Position numbers and translations under genes: made by a program. From Biscogniauxia marginata (taxonomy: Eukaryota > Ascomycota > Sordariomycetes > Xylariales > Xylariaceae), in the NCBI GenBank assembly GCA_022695795.1, contig MU404061.1, forward strand, positions 310,001-374,000: 64,000 nucleotides of DNA, in the 5' to 3' direction. This document shows, one piece after another, positions 1 to 12,834 of the stretch. A model generated the notes under the pieces. That model searched no databases and had not been told where the DNA came from. It saw only the letters and a list, made by a program, of their open reading frames with translations. The first letter of the stretch is position 1. Each line of letters opens with the position of its first letter.

Positions 1-215
1 CGCCGGCAAAATCAAGGCAGGAAATTTCTGGCCACAGCTCCTCCACAAACTCTGCCGTCGACGACCAGAGGCTTCGAAGCTACCGCCTGGCGGCGTTTGT
101 TAACGGCCCTGACTCCGCACCGCGGGCCTCGACGGCTTCGGCGCGCCAAATACAGTCCGCGCACGAGACGAGGATTGCCGCTGAACTCGACGCTATAGCG
201 AGACGACTTCGTTAG
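1..215 (+). CDS. 3' end of an unknown gene (partial)
   Basis: The third forward frame is open from the left edge to a TAG at 213-215. It encodes about 70 residues that are Ser/Arg/Ala-rich and end in a likely amphipathic helix (ETRIAAELDAIARRLR). The other two forward frames are closed earlier. The residue mix looks like coding sequence rather than chance, but there is no recognisable domain and most of the gene lies outside the window. No function can be given. Confidence 0.45.
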   Translation, partial: PAKSRQEISGHSSSTNSAVDDQRLRSYRLAAFVNGPDSAPRASTASARQIQSAHETRIAAELDAIARRLR

Positions 216-1324
216 TGGGCCACGGCTGTTGAAAGTCTCTGGGCTGGCTGTCGGGTTATGTTCAACATCGGGGGAGGGAGGTTGAACATGGCATGGCCTA
301 ACTTGATGGGGCTTGTGTGGCCCTGCCGTTCTTGTAGGACCCGGGAGGTTGGGACTACTGGGCAGTTTATTGTGATCTTGCTATATGCTCGATGGGGTGG
401 AGTTGTGGCACGCACGCTTTTACTCTACTCGGCGGGCGGGGACGAAGGACTAGAGAGTAAATCAATAACTCTTGGTTGTCTATTGTCGTCTAAGAGGTTG
501 TCTTTGGGTTCCTCCAAGGCAACCCTTGGTCCCTAACCCCCGGGAGAGAAAAAGGAGAGGAAGGGAAATACATAGCTCATGGGAATGGCGTTTTCAGTCG
601 CGGTTGTTTTTTCTATCGGAGTTTCGCATCACGGGGGTTATATCATCCTGGGACTGGGATATCTATCGCTCATATACTAAAACAAAAGCATGGGAGTCGT
701 TGGTTCTGGGAAGGGTTGGCGCGCGTATATGGATATGCATCGTGCGGGTGATGGTTAAAGGCGGCGATGGTGGTTAATGTTACGGTCGCATGGGAGCTAA
801 GATCGCAAACGCTGCTGTGTCTGCAGAATACGACTTGCTCGAATTCTACTTTCTGTTCTTGTTTTTTCCTTCTGCTCTCATGATACACCTCTATATATGC
901 AAGTTGCAATGAGACGTCACATTTTCAAACCATCATCGTTGCGGTTGATTATTCTCAACCCGGCAAGAAACAAGCAGGACCGTAGTAGTCCTTATCACTA
1001 CCTACAATCAAATGACCGACCATTTTGGTCCTTAATGTGGTTTGGGACTCCTAAACGGCGGATATCACCTGACGGCAGCTGACTTTGATGTTTTGGTCGG
1101 CCAGTCCCCTTTCTGTTACCGGTACGGCGGGTTCGGTATTCGCAGCGGACCTGATCACAACCTTACCGGGATGCCGAAGTCATCCTGAACTTCTCGCAGA
1201 GATATCGATGTATGTATGGCACGGTAGCGTGAGGAAACACTGGCCGCTATACCTATCATCAAAACTGGTTGATTTGGCAAGGTCGTATGGAAAGGCAGGG
1301 GTACAATCTGGCTATTTCACCCAT
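216..1324. other. intergenic, convergent 3' ends
   Basis: This stretch lies between the 3' end of the left-edge gene and the 3' end of the HET gene on the other strand. Short open frames occur on both strands but none shows a family motif. I see nothing else in it. Confidence 0.5.
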
Positions 1325-3343
1325 TCAGCGTAGTTTTATATAGTCCCATCTCGGATTTGCTACCTTAGCTTTGAGCACCGCGACAAAATCCCTATCGTTG
1401 AGCTTGGCTATGCCGACTCTCTCATAGTACCCTTCCACTTGGCGCAACAATAGAGCATAATGTGTCGTATAGCTCTCCTCACGCGTTACCGATACAACGG
1501 CAAAAAAAACAGGGCTCTTCGGCTTCAAAATGCCACATCGATCTTCATCTACCTCGAAATTAATACCAACTAACTCAGACCCATAATGCCGTAGGTCGCG
1601 GTATGAACCCTTTTGCGCTAAATATGCGTAGAAGACGATAGTTACAAGGTGGATGACCGGCAGTTTCTCGTCTACGATATCAGCCAATCGCACCATTGAG
1701 TTAATAGTATCTTTGTCCGTTTTCAGGTAGCTTTTGCTTATTAGGTATCTGTCATGAGGTCTGCCAACGATGTTGTTCCGGATTTTAGACATTTCGTAAG
1801 CGATACCGTTAACATCCCTTGAGGAATTGAAATGTGGATACCAGACAGGCTGTCCGACAGATGCCCAACTACAAGAAGGCGCAATGTCTTCTGCTCTGCT
1901 TTTAGTTTCAGCGGTGGATTTATAGAGGAACCAGGTCAACGCGTCAGCGAAGTGACGCATCGGCAAACCAGTAGACAGTGCTATTTCATCTTGGTCATCG
2001 CCAACTTCGGATAGAATTCCTTTGAACGCGTCAAGCCGATCTTTTTCAAACGTAAGACGTCGTCGTGTGTAATCTTCTACAGCAAATGTATATGTCTCCC
2101 ACGTCAAGGACCTGGAGTCTACCAAGGCCTCTTTGATTCCGGAGAGTGATGTACTACTATTCTTGAGCTCACGATAGACGTCGTCGTTGATCATATTGAT
2201 GTTTGATGAATACGCCTCACGCTTGTAAGTCTTATCGGCACAGACGAAGAACATTTCATCAGGGAACACCATAAGGGCTCGCCGAGCAAATACATATTCT
2301 TGGAACGTCCTGCCTCTTTTGGACCAGGTTGATTTCTCTAACCTGTTATGTAGGTGGTCTTTCCGTCGGGCGAATTCCATATGGAGCCCTTCCGCAGTTG
2401 AAAATTGGAGTGGGGGCCTTTCTGGTAGTCGTGTATTTGTTTTCGTTCCAGGGAGACCAGCCGTGGCATCGTCACTAGCAGCTGCGATGATGACGAGGTC
2501 AGCAGCCGCATATATCGCTCCCATATATCCTATGGCGGTTGACTTGTGCGACGAGTGTGTTTGGTCAATACACAGCTCATCAATCCAAATATAAGACTGT
2601 CCTAGATCACGAGCTAGCAAGATTGCTTCTCTGAGAGTCCGCGGTAATAAGTCAAGGTTAAGCCGTAGTGTTGACTTGTGCAGAACTTGGGGGTCTGTTT
2701 CAGACTGTAGGTAATCTGAGTTTCGGGGCAGGCTGTCTTCCTTCTGTCCCCATACGTATGATAGAGCGACATAGGAAGGCGGCTTGTTTGATTCAACTGT
2801 GTGAACCTCGAGAGACTCTGTGTGAACCAATTTGAAGCCCCCCGAATCAATTAGAGACGTTATATTCTGGTCTGTCTTTAACGGATTCCATTGATGACAG
2901 TGTTGATCTTCGCATTGAGTGATCCATCTTTTGATCTGGTCATAGTCGATAGTGCTTCCCAGTCGATGTCTACAAAACTCCTTCTTTTCAAACCCGGTGC
3001 CCTTGGTTACAAAATCTAAGTTTTTAAACACAGGTATTCGGACAGGACCGATATCTTGATTGGAAAAGCGCTTTTTAGCCCTATCATTCATAGAGTCCAT
3101 CCAGAAAGAAATCGTGATCTGATCTTTACGAAGCCAAAATCTGGGATCATATCTTATTTGCCCCCGACTTTCCGTAAGGCTGACTAAAAATGCACAGAGA
3201 GGACATTCGATATTCCTCCGCGCGTCGCTAATGTAACGTAGCTTGAGGCCATTCAGCTTAGGGGTATATGATGTGATCCAGTGAGTAGCAGATTCGCAAA
3301 TCTCGCAGAGCCTTCTGAATTGAGTCGAGGGAGGTTCTTCCAT
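1325..3343 (-). CDS. HET-domain (heterokaryon incompatibility) protein
   Basis: Single-exon gene of 672 aa. The start is the ATG at 3343; the frame opens further upstream but only with a TTG. The N-terminus has two Cys pairs (CEIC and, about 35 residues on, CPLC) and then WITQCEDQHCHQW, the usual lead-in to fungal HET proteins. The HET domain follows at about residues 185-340: YVALSYVWGQ, then LPRTLREAILLARDLGQSYIWIDELCIDQ (broken here only by reading), then MGAIYAAADLVIIAAAS, and WSKRGRTFQEYVFARRAL. The C-terminal about 300 residues match nothing I know. Known HET-domain proteins trigger cell death when incompatible strains fuse; whether this one does so is inference. It is flanked by 1.1 and 5.5 kb without convincing genes, a common setting for this fast-evolving family. 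Confidence 0.93.
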   Translation of the reverse strand: MEEPPSTQFRRLCEICESATHWITSYTPKLNGLKLRYISDARRNIECPLCAFLVSLTESRGQIRYDPRFWLRKDQITISFWMDSMNDRAKKRFSNQDIGPVRIPVFKNLDFVTKGTGFEKKEFCRHRLGSTIDYDQIKRWITQCEDQHCHQWNPLKTDQNITSLIDSGGFKLVHTESLEVHTVESNKPPSYVALSYVWGQKEDSLPRNSDYLQSETDPQVLHKSTLRLNLDLLPRTLREAILLARDLGQSYIWIDELCIDQTHSSHKSTAIGYMGAIYAAADLVIIAAASDDATAGLPGTKTNTRLPERPPLQFSTAEGLHMEFARRKDHLHNRLEKSTWSKRGRTFQEYVFARRALMVFPDEMFFVCADKTYKREAYSSNINMINDDVYRELKNSSTSLSGIKEALVDSRSLTWETYTFAVEDYTRRRLTFEKDRLDAFKGILSEVGDDQDEIALSTGLPMRHFADALTWFLYKSTAETKSRAEDIAPSCSWASVGQPVWYPHFNSSRDVNGIAYEMSKIRNNIVGRPHDRYLISKSYLKTDKDTINSMVRLADIVDEKLPVIHLVTIVFYAYLAQKGSYRDLRHYGSELVGINFEVDEDRCGILKPKSPVFFAVVSVTREESYTTHYALLLRQVEGYYERVGIAKLNDRDFVAVLKAKVANPRWDYIKLR

Positions 3344-6300
3344 CCGGAGAGACGGGCTTCGATTCCTAGGTAGTTCTTGAAGGGTAGACAAGACGGCTAA
3401 CGGCGATCGGAAGGAGGGGCAAGTAGAAGTGGAGATGGCGGGAGAGCAGAGAGCTTGAAGTTAAAGAGGTAATGGATGATGGATGATGGATAGATGTACC
3501 TACCTAGTTAACCTTAGGTATCTGTCCCGGCAGGCTCGACCTCTCTAGCAGCCTACCTGGTAGTCGAAGTGCCTACGTCGGCAGCTGAGAGCGCTGTGCC
3601 CAACCTGCTTGTTCATTGTGGAGCAAGCGGGACCTTCAAGTGCTTATCGTCAAGTCGTCTCGGCAGCTATAGGCTGGGCAAACTCAATGTAACTCGGAAA
3701 GTCAATTAATTTATGTAGTGGTGACGCCGTATGCACGCATCACTAGCACGGGCTACGGCACATACACTTGATCGGTTGGGATATCCAGTTGCCTGACGCA
3801 CACGCCTATGTTGTGTAAGACTAGTCTGTATGGCTGAGTCTCATTGGGGTTTCGGCAGGATAAGTACCTACACAACGATGGAAGGAGTTGGCGGGTTAGG
3901 CAGGTTGGGCATATCGAGATCCTGGCCTAATAAGTACACTTCGCCCCCTGAAACAATCTTGGCGTCCTCATATGTAATAACCCGCAGAGCTGAATCAAAG
4001 AAACACGACAATTATTGTTGTTGTAAGTGGGCTAGTTGTATTAGTGTCTGGTGGCACTGCAGAATCTAAGCTATTGTTAACCAATTTCAGAGGGGCACAT
4101 TTTACACTTTAGCTGACAGCTCTAAGACTTTTCCACTCTATTTGTATACTAGGTAGGTATTGAAGGAAACCAGTTTTTGGGTGTAAGTGTACTTACCTAG
4201 TTTATTGGTCCTTGCTATCTGAGATGGAATTCTAGGTAGGTAGGTGGGGAGAGATCCCGATTCATACTTAAATGCATATAAAAGAACGATCTTCCCTGAC
4301 ATGCATACCCCTTTTCACAACCATAAAACCAGGCAACTACCCTAGGCTACTGACAGGTATAATGAATATACCAATGTGCCGACCAGTAAATTACGGCCGT
4401 AAAGCGACTGGATACGGGAGGAGAAGAGGTCAACATCTTCATTCTTTCTCTTTTTAGATGATATTGAAAAGCTTGAACAAGTAATACAAGGCACCTATAC
4501 TCCTGTTTACAGAAAGTCATGCCAGCATCCCTGAAATCCTGTACTTTTACAGTTTAGCATATATACATGTATCAAGGATCACAAGGTTGTAGGACTTATG
4601 CAAGATGTAGAGTTGAGAAGATGAAGTAGAAGGGTATCTACTATCAAGAGAAAGAAGTATTATACATCTGTAGCTGTGTTGCGTTTCCCGCTCCGCAACA
4701 TCCAGCAGCCACATAGTAGGTACGGACCTCTATCACCTTTAATACATGCATACGAACGTGCCTTGTCCGTGGAGACCCTAGATACAAATGAACTCCGCGC
4801 GTCAATGTCTTCATCCCTCGAGGCCCCGAGGAAATGACATCTAGTATCCTTTGCAGTTATCGCGTTGAATAACTAGGACCATCCAGCAACACCACCTCTT
4901 TTTTTATCCATCCCTCCTTTCAACGCCCCCGCCCCCCTCTAGTCTTTCCTCCCTTTGCAAAGACACCAGATGGAAAGAAACAGAGGCGGTATTATGAGGT
5001 CTCCTTCTCGTCCACAGTATAGTTACTTTGAGTACACTACGGGTGGACAACGAGGTGACAACGCTATCGCCACAGAGCCAACGGGATGAAGGCCGTCTTT
5101 CATAGCCGGCAAAGCGGCGGGGCCAACGTAATCCCGTGAGCCGAAGAAGAGGCGGTTGGTCCATGATCAAGAACGATATAACGAAAGAGCCGAGCGCCAT
5201 CGCCATCATCATTCACGGGAGACGAGGCAATATGGAATTAAGGGTGGCTAGTGTGGCGTTCCGACGCGATGCTTCGGTTTCCCGGGCACTGAGAGCTGAC
5301 GGGACAGGGGTGCTGTTTGGTCCGCGAAGAAAAGCAGAGATGCGTTGCTCGTAGAGGTTTCTGGAGTCTCCGAGGTTCGGGTTGGGGCGGGCTTGGGAGG
5401 AAGCGTGACCGTGCTGGCCAGTTGGTGTTTCACTGTAGTATGTATAGGTAAGTTATGAGATCTTCCCGTTAATAACTTAGGTTTGGCCCCCCCACATATC
5501 ACCAGCCCGTAAGACATGTAAAGACGCACCCGCCGTAAACCGCCCGGTTCGAACCTGAAGACATGGCTGACAGGCTAGGCAGAGAGAAACAGAGTAACCG
5601 TTTCTAGGAATGCGGGCAGTAAAATTCGGAATGGCGCTGTTGAAGGCTATTGTTTTCGTATGAGTTGTTCAGAGTCGATATCTGAGAGTGGATGCCTCAG
5701 AAGCAATAACGCGGATCGATGCCTTGGGGATTTGGCGAATTTATAGCCATCTAAATTGCTGGGGAGCTCAAGATAAAGCATGACTCCTCGCGCCAAAAGG
5801 AAGATTCTCGCTTCTCCGCACGATTCGAATATTGGCTTGCATGCGCCGTGATGGTTGCCTTGTCGCAAACTCCAGACCGAGAAGGTTCCCAAGTACACTT
5901 CCTTCCACACTCGGAGCGACAATTTCATGGTCTTCATAGGATCCAGCAAGCATGTCATGAAATGGCGCCTGGGTTTGATTGGTGATGAGCCGATGCTTCG
6001 ATGTGTTGTGAACCCGAACGCCTGGTTGCCTTACAGCCATATTTGAGGGGTGATATATCGCGTACTTGTTCTCCCACTGTGCTGGCTGCAGCTCTCAACG
6101 TATACCGAGGGCGTGCATACACCTGCAGGTGACTTTGTTTAATCGATGTGGGAGACTAGTTGGCTTACCGATCCAGCCTGCTTGGGGATTATGCAACGGT
6201 CTAACTGCATAGTTCCCCCTGGATGCAAATACGAACATATCTCTGAAAGACATGTTCTATTGAATATCGGATGAACGACTGTGCACATAAACCACACGTC

Positions 6301-8898
6301 ATGGCAGCGTTGGGTGAAGAGAAGACACGAATACTAGCAGGGATCGAGAGAAGAAGTTGACGATGTAACGTATATTCCGTAAGTCCACAATAGGAACTCT
6401 AACTCCTATTCTAATATAACAAGTAGGGTAGTAGGGTAAGACTCAAGGAACGAGAGTACTTACCTTAAACCCCGAGCTCGAGGTCGAGCTTGTACACTGC
6501 TGATGATAGGCGGTACCACCGGCAGAATTCGAGATAGACGGCAATCTCAATAGCCGGAGTTCGGGACGCAGAGTAATAGGGGCCGGCTCCGGTGATGCCA
6601 GGTTGAGTCGGCGGAGGATTCCTTCTCGCCACAGTATGACGGTCGCCAACCATAGGCCTCAGTAGTAAGTCCCAGCTGCTGCTTTCCTGCCCCCGTTAAC
6701 TAGATGGCATCCTTTTCCCAAATCCATACTCTGGGGTCGTATCGTTCAAAGCGAGTTCCTCGGCACGCGAATGCCGGAGTCAAAAGGCAACCGTGTCAGA
6801 AGTCGGGCGTAAAGGCAGCCAGGACACTGCTTGAGATCGAATCCCTCGTACTGCATAGCGATGCGGGGTGTATAGTTGCCTGCTATTGCACAGTGGCAGT
6901 TGAACTGTGACGAGGGCGACTCGTGATTCGCAAGCCCTAGACAGCGTGTTAATTAGAGAGCCCTTGGTGAAGGGGCACCATATTGTCATCGTTGTGCCGA
7001 ACGGCGATCGCCTTGTAAGGCAACCAGATGTAGGACAAGTAGGAGCAAGACCAGATCAAGGTCGCACTGCCATATGATAGGCTCAGGCATGAGAGGTGGT
7101 GTGCCTGCTTCTGACGAGCCAATCCGGTCAAGAGAGTTGATCGAAGGACGATGGGAAAGGAGATGGAGGAGGGGGGCCGACGCAGACCCGGAAACGAGGC
7201 ATGCGAACCAGGCGAGCTAATCAGGCGGACCAGGCGAACTCAGGCGAACTCAGGCAAACCCAGGCAAATCCAGGCAACTCGTGCTAAAATGCAAGCCGCC
7301 GCTCTAATGCAACCCTCGTGGTGCCGGTGTCGTATGATATCGATGCGGCTGCCTCACTCTTCTCGGGGTCGTCGGCTCGGCCAGCCTCGTTTCGTGGAGA
7401 GAGACGTCGGTCGCCTTCTCATTGCCGCCATCACCCTAGGCAACCTTAGACAGGTAGCCTACGCAATACCACAATAGACCAATGACCGCCGCAACCCAAG
7501 CCCTAGCCACAAAATCGAAGTCGGATAATGTTGTGCGTATGAGTGCTGTTGAGAAACGCTATTGAGTGAAGGTCTAAGCCGCTTGTCGAGGTGGATGGAG
7601 GTCGGATGGAAGTACGCCGAAGTTATAACCGATCATCACGTGATGAGTATCCTGCTGTGTGATGTGATTGGATGGTTGACGAAACTGGGGTTTTGTTGGT
7701 AGTAGTCGTCGAGGTGAAATATTAGCAGGAAGGATGATGGTAGAGAAGTCAACCACAGAGCCTCATGTTGTTCTAAAGTCAGGATGAAGCAGGACGGCAA
7801 GGATTTAAGGAATGTCTAAGACGGGCCCAAGAGAAATTCTTATAGTGTTCGGGATGAGGCTCTGCGGGCTTGCTGTTGCGGCCCTACGGCTCTGCGATGG
7901 ATAAGGAGGGTCCATTTCAACCCTGCAGCTGACACCCGAGGCGCCTATAGAGTATTTAGGCGACCTACATATGGCCGTTTGAGGAGGCAACTTTACCACA
8001 TTGCTTTCATAATGTAAGCCAGGCAGTGATTGGTACTTGTGCGTCCACCATGATCTTGGCAGTCAATATTATACAGCTCTCCGCCTTCCACAGCGATATA
8101 TATAACTCCCCTGCCGCCCGATCCATCCCCCAGGAGTCCTTGTCGATATAACATCTGTATCCCTGCGAGCCCTGGTACCAACAGATCAGACAGGTAATCC
8201 ACCTAGTAGTATATTAACCTGCCTAGCCCACCGCCCTGCTCTCCGTCTCACATAGGAGACGAGGAAAACATCTGTGTGGGAGGTGATCAGTGACGAACAG
8301 GTACGACGACAAATGCCGCTTTCCGTGGCCCTACAGCGGCCCCCAATGACAAATTGCCAGATCCAAGATACAGCATGAAACCTGCGACTACTATTACATA
8401 GGGGAAAGTCCGTGAACTAGGCACTTTACACAGGCCAATCGAAGCATGGATCTTTTGTAAGTGCTGTTACTAAAGAGTTTAGAATACCACACACACAGAG
8501 CACAAGACAACTACTACTCAGATCCAGACACACATTACTTTCCACTAGAGAACGTGGAAATTCCCTCAACGAACCTAAGTTCGGTGACCGAGGAGCCAGA
8601 GCAGAGTTGTTTGATTGACCGACCTTTTTCTTCGGGCCAACGGTTTTCCACACTTATACATACATCCCTGCGGATAGCCGCATTGTCTTTTCCCTTTCCG
8701 TCACCCACACATGTCACATCATGCCTCCTCTCATACCACTCACTCCCTGGCCCCTCCTCAATCATGTATTACCCGCCGCGGTGGAAGGGGGAGGCTGTCG
8801 CCTCACTTCCACTATGCATTACTACCGTGAGCAAGCCAAGTAGCTATGCTGCCTCGTCCTCCACGTAAGGCATCCGGCGGGCAGTAGTTCGCCCAACA
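3344..8898. other. 5.5-kb gene-poor region
   Basis: No frame here carries a recognisable domain, a good start context or a consistent splice pattern. Open frames up to about 135 codons overlap on opposite strands and look like chance. It contains a GATGGATGATGGAT trinucleotide run near 3472-3494, TAGGTAGGTAGG words at 4233-4246 and a 10-bp tandem repeat at 7231-7280. The last few hundred bases probably include the 3' UTR of the gene at 8899-10466. Confidence 0.5.
7231..7280 (+). repeat. 10-bp tandem repeat, five units
   Basis: Five head-to-tail 10-mers in perfect phase, consensus CAGGCRAAYC, begin at 7231, 7241, 7251, 7261 and 7271. Looser copies of CAGGCG lie just upstream from about 7209. 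The unit length is not a multiple of three and no gene covers it. Confidence 0.85.
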
Positions 8899-10466
8899 TC
8901 ATTCATCATCGTCATCGTAATCATCGCTGTCAGAGACTTCGATCACGAGGACGTCCTTCCCCATCTTCTTTGCCTTGCCGTGGCCCCCCAGTCCAGCACC
9001 TCCGTGGTCGGTAGTTTTATACGACGTGGCCGTAGATGATCCACCGAACGTCTCCTTTTTCTCCTTATGCTGTACCGTGGTCTCGGATTTCTCCGCTGCC
9101 AGAGAAGGCATCGTCTTCTCGTGCTTGGCGCCAATTGGCCCGGACCCCCCAACATCGGCGATCCCATGCGTCTTGTGTGCGACGAGCCCCTTCTTCGCCG
9201 AGGACCAATCGGGGATTCGTAGACAGTAGGCGTTACCTAGCACGCTGTCGTTCTCCTGTTCCTTTTTTTCTATTCGTCAGCATGATTATTCGTAGTAACT
9301 CAACTCAGACTCGCCAATATGTAACGAAGGGGCGAAAGGGGAAGGGGGGGGCATACATCACTTACGGCTTGGCTAGACGAAGTTGCCTCGCAGCCCATCG
9401 GGCTACCATCATCACCGTCAGCATCCTCGCGCTTGACTTCCACAGGGACATATTCCGTCGACTCGAGCGAGCCCTGGATATGCACCTTGGGTGCGAACGC
9501 CAGCTTTGACGGGGCAGCAATGTTGTCGCGTAGGGAATCACCCGCGGCGCGGCCCTCTCCTGCTGGTACCCAGACGGCCTTGAGCTCGAGGTTGAAGCCG
9601 GGACGGCACGGGAAGGACACAGTTGCGACCGGGCCCTGCTGGGGATACGTCGCCGTACCAGCCTTCTCGCTCAGCGAGGTAGCGGCGGCCACGGTCTTGC
9701 CCCGGCCAAAGGCGGCTGACCGCCGCGCCTTCTTGGCTTTCTCCAAGGCCTGGTTAGACAACATGACGCGCATACGTGTGTCGTGTCGCATCCTCGCCCT
9801 GTCGAGTTTGCCCAAACCCCGCAGCGTCTCCACGGCCTTGCGAGGCAGTGGTCGTAGCGGGCTCGTTATGCTTCCCATCAAGGTGATACGATAAGGATAC
9901 GTATAGAAGCCCAGGGGGACTCGAGTAGGCTGGCCCGTCGGGAGGGTTGCAGGGGCACTTACAAGGCCCGAGTACAAGGATGCTACGTCCTTCTGCGGCC
10001 AGGAGAACTTAGGATCTCCGTTGTAGCAGATGAATTCGATCAGCTGACCGAGTGTCATGGCCTCCATGTTCACCTGCTGGAACGCCGCCGTGTTCAAAGT
10101 AGGCTTTTGGAAAATGTCCTTCAACTCCTCAGGTTTCTCTTCCTTTCTCACCTTGGCACGCACTTATTTGAACGCATCAGTGTCTGGGGGAGGGGGAGAA
10201 GGGGAGGTGAACGTACGGAGCTTGTTGTGGAGATTGCGCCATAGATCCCATCTGAACGCCTTTGCAGAGAAAGTTTCGCCCTCCGCTACACGGTGAGCCA
10301 TCCTCCCAGCCAAGTAGGCCTTGAGGGTAGTGTGGAAACGGTACTGAGTTCCCTCAGCTTGGGCATCGCGGTACAGCCGCCACATCGTGTCCCGAAAATC
10401 AGAAATATCCTTAGCCAAGGGAGAGTCCGTGGCACCCGGACCTCCAGTATACTGGATGGCTTCCAT
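8899..10466 (-). CDS. hypothetical protein with acidic C-terminus
   Basis: Three-exon model: 10466-10217, 10162-9366, 9255-8899, 467 aa. Introns are GTACGT...AAG (54 nt, branch CACTGAT) and GTAAGT...CAG (110 nt, branch GCTGACG), and phases agree throughout. The start is the ATG at 10466; the frame extends three codons upstream only to a TTG. Residues 20-90 are helical and basic; the middle has the motif FQQVNMEAMTLGQLIEFICY followed by an FSWPQKDV stretch; the region around 220-250 is Lys/Arg/Ala-rich; the last about 20 residues are an Asp/Ser tract ending DSDDYDDDDE. The mix of basic middle and acidic tail suggests a nuclear or chromatin-associated protein, but that is inference. I do not recognise the family. 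Confidence 0.75.
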
Positions 10467-12216
10467 GGTTACCAAAGTGCCTTAGGGTATGGATGTTTGT
10501 TGAGTCGAGGTTCTGCTAGACTACTAATCTAGGTTAGTGTATGTTGCTAGGGGAAGATCTTTTTCTTTCCTCCCAGGATCTATGAAGGATGCTAGGTTGA
10601 GGAGAGAGGGTGGGATGGGAAAGCAGGTTACATGCAGGTACCTAGCCATTCATAAAGGTGCTTGTCAAAATGAGGTAGGTTGGAAAGAGGAGAGAGAACC
10701 GCTGAGGGAACGAACAAAAGATGGTGTTCTTTGGCTGGGAATTTCTCAAGGTGCTGAAAAAGAAAAAAGCCTACCTCTGTGCAAGCCTGTGATGCACCAC
10801 ACAAGAAGCGTATCCAGATACCCTTCAGGTATGATGAATACAAACCAGTTGAAAGATGGAAAAAGGTGAATGGGGATAGTGTGCTTGATTCCTCTCCCAA
10901 CAAAGGGTTAGGGCTATTTGCTTGGAGTGGGAAGAGCTGGAAATGTAGGAAGTGCAAGAAAGAGGGCACATGGGCAATCAAGTTGCAGAAATGCACAGGA
11001 GATGGAAAAAATTTTTCAAGAGAGTGTGATTCACCCTTTAAGAACCTGTAACCCCCGGTGATAAAACACGAAAACGTGTAGGAAAGGAAAGGAATGAAGC
11101 GGATCTAGTCTAAGAGGCGTCGGATCACGATGAATAGGGGCATCAACGTGATCAAGTACAAACGTGGGCAAGAACTCCGCTTTGGGCTATCACGGGGGGC
11201 TAGGTTGAGAGTTGTTAGAGATAGCAGCAAGATAATTGTAGCATATGCTTCTATAGTGTATATTTACAGAGACACATCTCCAAGGGAATAGTAACCGCTT
11301 CATGAAACCTCCTCTTCCAGGTTAAGAATACTCTATAGCCAAAGCAAGGTATTTAAGTTGAATAGTCGTTGGGGGAATCGAGATATCCTCGAATGGGAGG
11401 CGGCTATCAACTTCTCTCAATAGGATGGCTACTTCATAACAATATATTGAACAGGAGTCGTATAATAACTCAAGTTTCATCTTACCTACCATGGAAATTA
11501 AAAGAGATCATTACTCCTAAACCTGAACATCGTAGCCCTCCACCAGGAACCTAACTAGTCAGTTGCTGGGTTCGTTACTCTCTATCGTTAGTCTACTATT
11601 CTTATCGTATGCTCACATAAGGTAGTATAGTCAAGATGAGGGGACCAGTAATTGGGTTTATGTGTCATATAATGTGCTTTCTGATTAGACGAAGCTCAAA
11701 GTTGAGGTGTGTGGTGAAATGACTATGAAACTACCAAGAACCAAGAGAGGAATTAGGAGAGACTGTGGCATGGGTGGATGACTGTATCACTTTGCGAAAG
11801 TATCAACCTGTCAATGAAAAGTCTATCCATTTGCTAGGCCAAAATTACTATCCTCTCCATACGAAATCTATACTTTGTATAATTACCCCCCAGACCCCGG
11901 CTCAAGGAAGACGGATCCATACAGATGGGTCCGATCAGTATTGGCGGAGACTTCCGAACACTTATAATTCGGCTTCCGTTGATCGGACCGATCCAAGACG
12001 CACGTGGATATTATCGGCTCCTGCGATAGGCAGTACACTACCCACACAGTCCGATGTGATTCTAGCCGTTTATATATATATATATCACGGAGCGATTCTA
12101 GACTCTCGAGTCTTCCGCATTTGCCAAGAACTTTTCGAATCTCACGGAGGATTTATTTTTATTTTTAATATTTTGTCGAAAAGGGGGAGGAACCGCGCTC
12201 ACGGCAACGAATCGCG
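10467..12216. other. intergenic, divergent 5' regions
   Basis: This is the shared upstream region of the unknown minus-strand gene and the RidA gene. The stretch 10560-11060 is purine-rich and open on both strands (frames of 80-120 codons) but has no domain. From about 11060 to 12060 nothing stands out. Confidence 0.5.
12071..12085 (+). promoter_or_regulatory. TATA-like (TA)n tract upstream of ridA-like gene
   Basis: An alternating TA run lies about 130 bp before the RidA ATG. It could act as a TATA element, or it may simply be a microsatellite. Confidence 0.35.
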
Positions 12217-12834
12217 ATGGCGTCCACGAAGCAAGCCGTCTTGACTGACAAGTCCCCAGCGCCTCTGCCGCAGTTCTCGCAGGCGGTCAAGTACGGGGGG
12301 ATGGTCTACTGCTCGGGCAGCATCGGCAAGGGCCCCGAGGACCGCGCGCTCGCCGAGGGCGGCATCAAGCCGCAGACTGTAAGCAATCATGCCGCTCCGC
12401 CTGCACTTTTGGTTTCCCATAACATCCAAGTTGCCCATGGAATGAGTGAGCGAGAGAACTAGCTAACTTGTTGATCAAACACGCAACAGCGGCAAGCGAT
12501 CAAGAACCTGTCGGCTGTTCTCGAGGCCGCGGGTACTAGTCTGAATAACGTTGTCAAGATCAACGTGTTCCTGACGACGATGGATAACTTCGCCGCTATG
12601 AACGAGGCGTACGATGAGTTCTTTGGGAGCGTTGATCCCAAGCCTGTAAGTATTTTTGCTTCATGACCTGAGAAAGATGAGAAAAATACTTCACACGTAC
12701 CATAACCTATTGTTAATAGTCATGCTAACATGGAGATGCAGTGCCGGACTTGCGTGGCGGTGTATCAGTTACCCTTCGGCGCGCTGATGGAGATAGAATG
12801 CACCGCGTTTTTGGACTCGGGGTCGAAGCTGTAA
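12217..12834 (+). CDS. RidA/YjgF/UK114 family reactive-imine deaminase
   Basis: Three exons: 12217-12378, 12490-12645, 12742-12834, 136 aa, all introns phase 0 (GTAAGC...CAG, GTAAGT...CAG). The length is typical of the family (about 125-140 aa). Diagnostic stretches are FSQAVKYGGMVYCSGSIG, the helix RQAIKNLSAVLEAAGTSLNNVVKINVFL, and CRTCVAVYQLPFGALMEIECTAF, where Arg108 and the Glu of MEIECTA match the conserved active-site Arg and Glu. Family members hydrolyse the reactive enamines/imines released by PLP enzymes such as threonine dehydratase and act as trimers. There is no obvious mitochondrial presequence, so a cytosolic form is likely. The ATG sits in a good context (GCGATGG). Confidence 0.95.

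Noticed and set aside
5530..5570. GGTTCGAACC B-box-like palindrome
   Set aside because: No A box or cloverleaf at the right distance on either strand.
10537..11051. Overlapping frames on both strands
   Set aside because: Purine-rich DNA with no motif, no splice pattern and no preferred strand.
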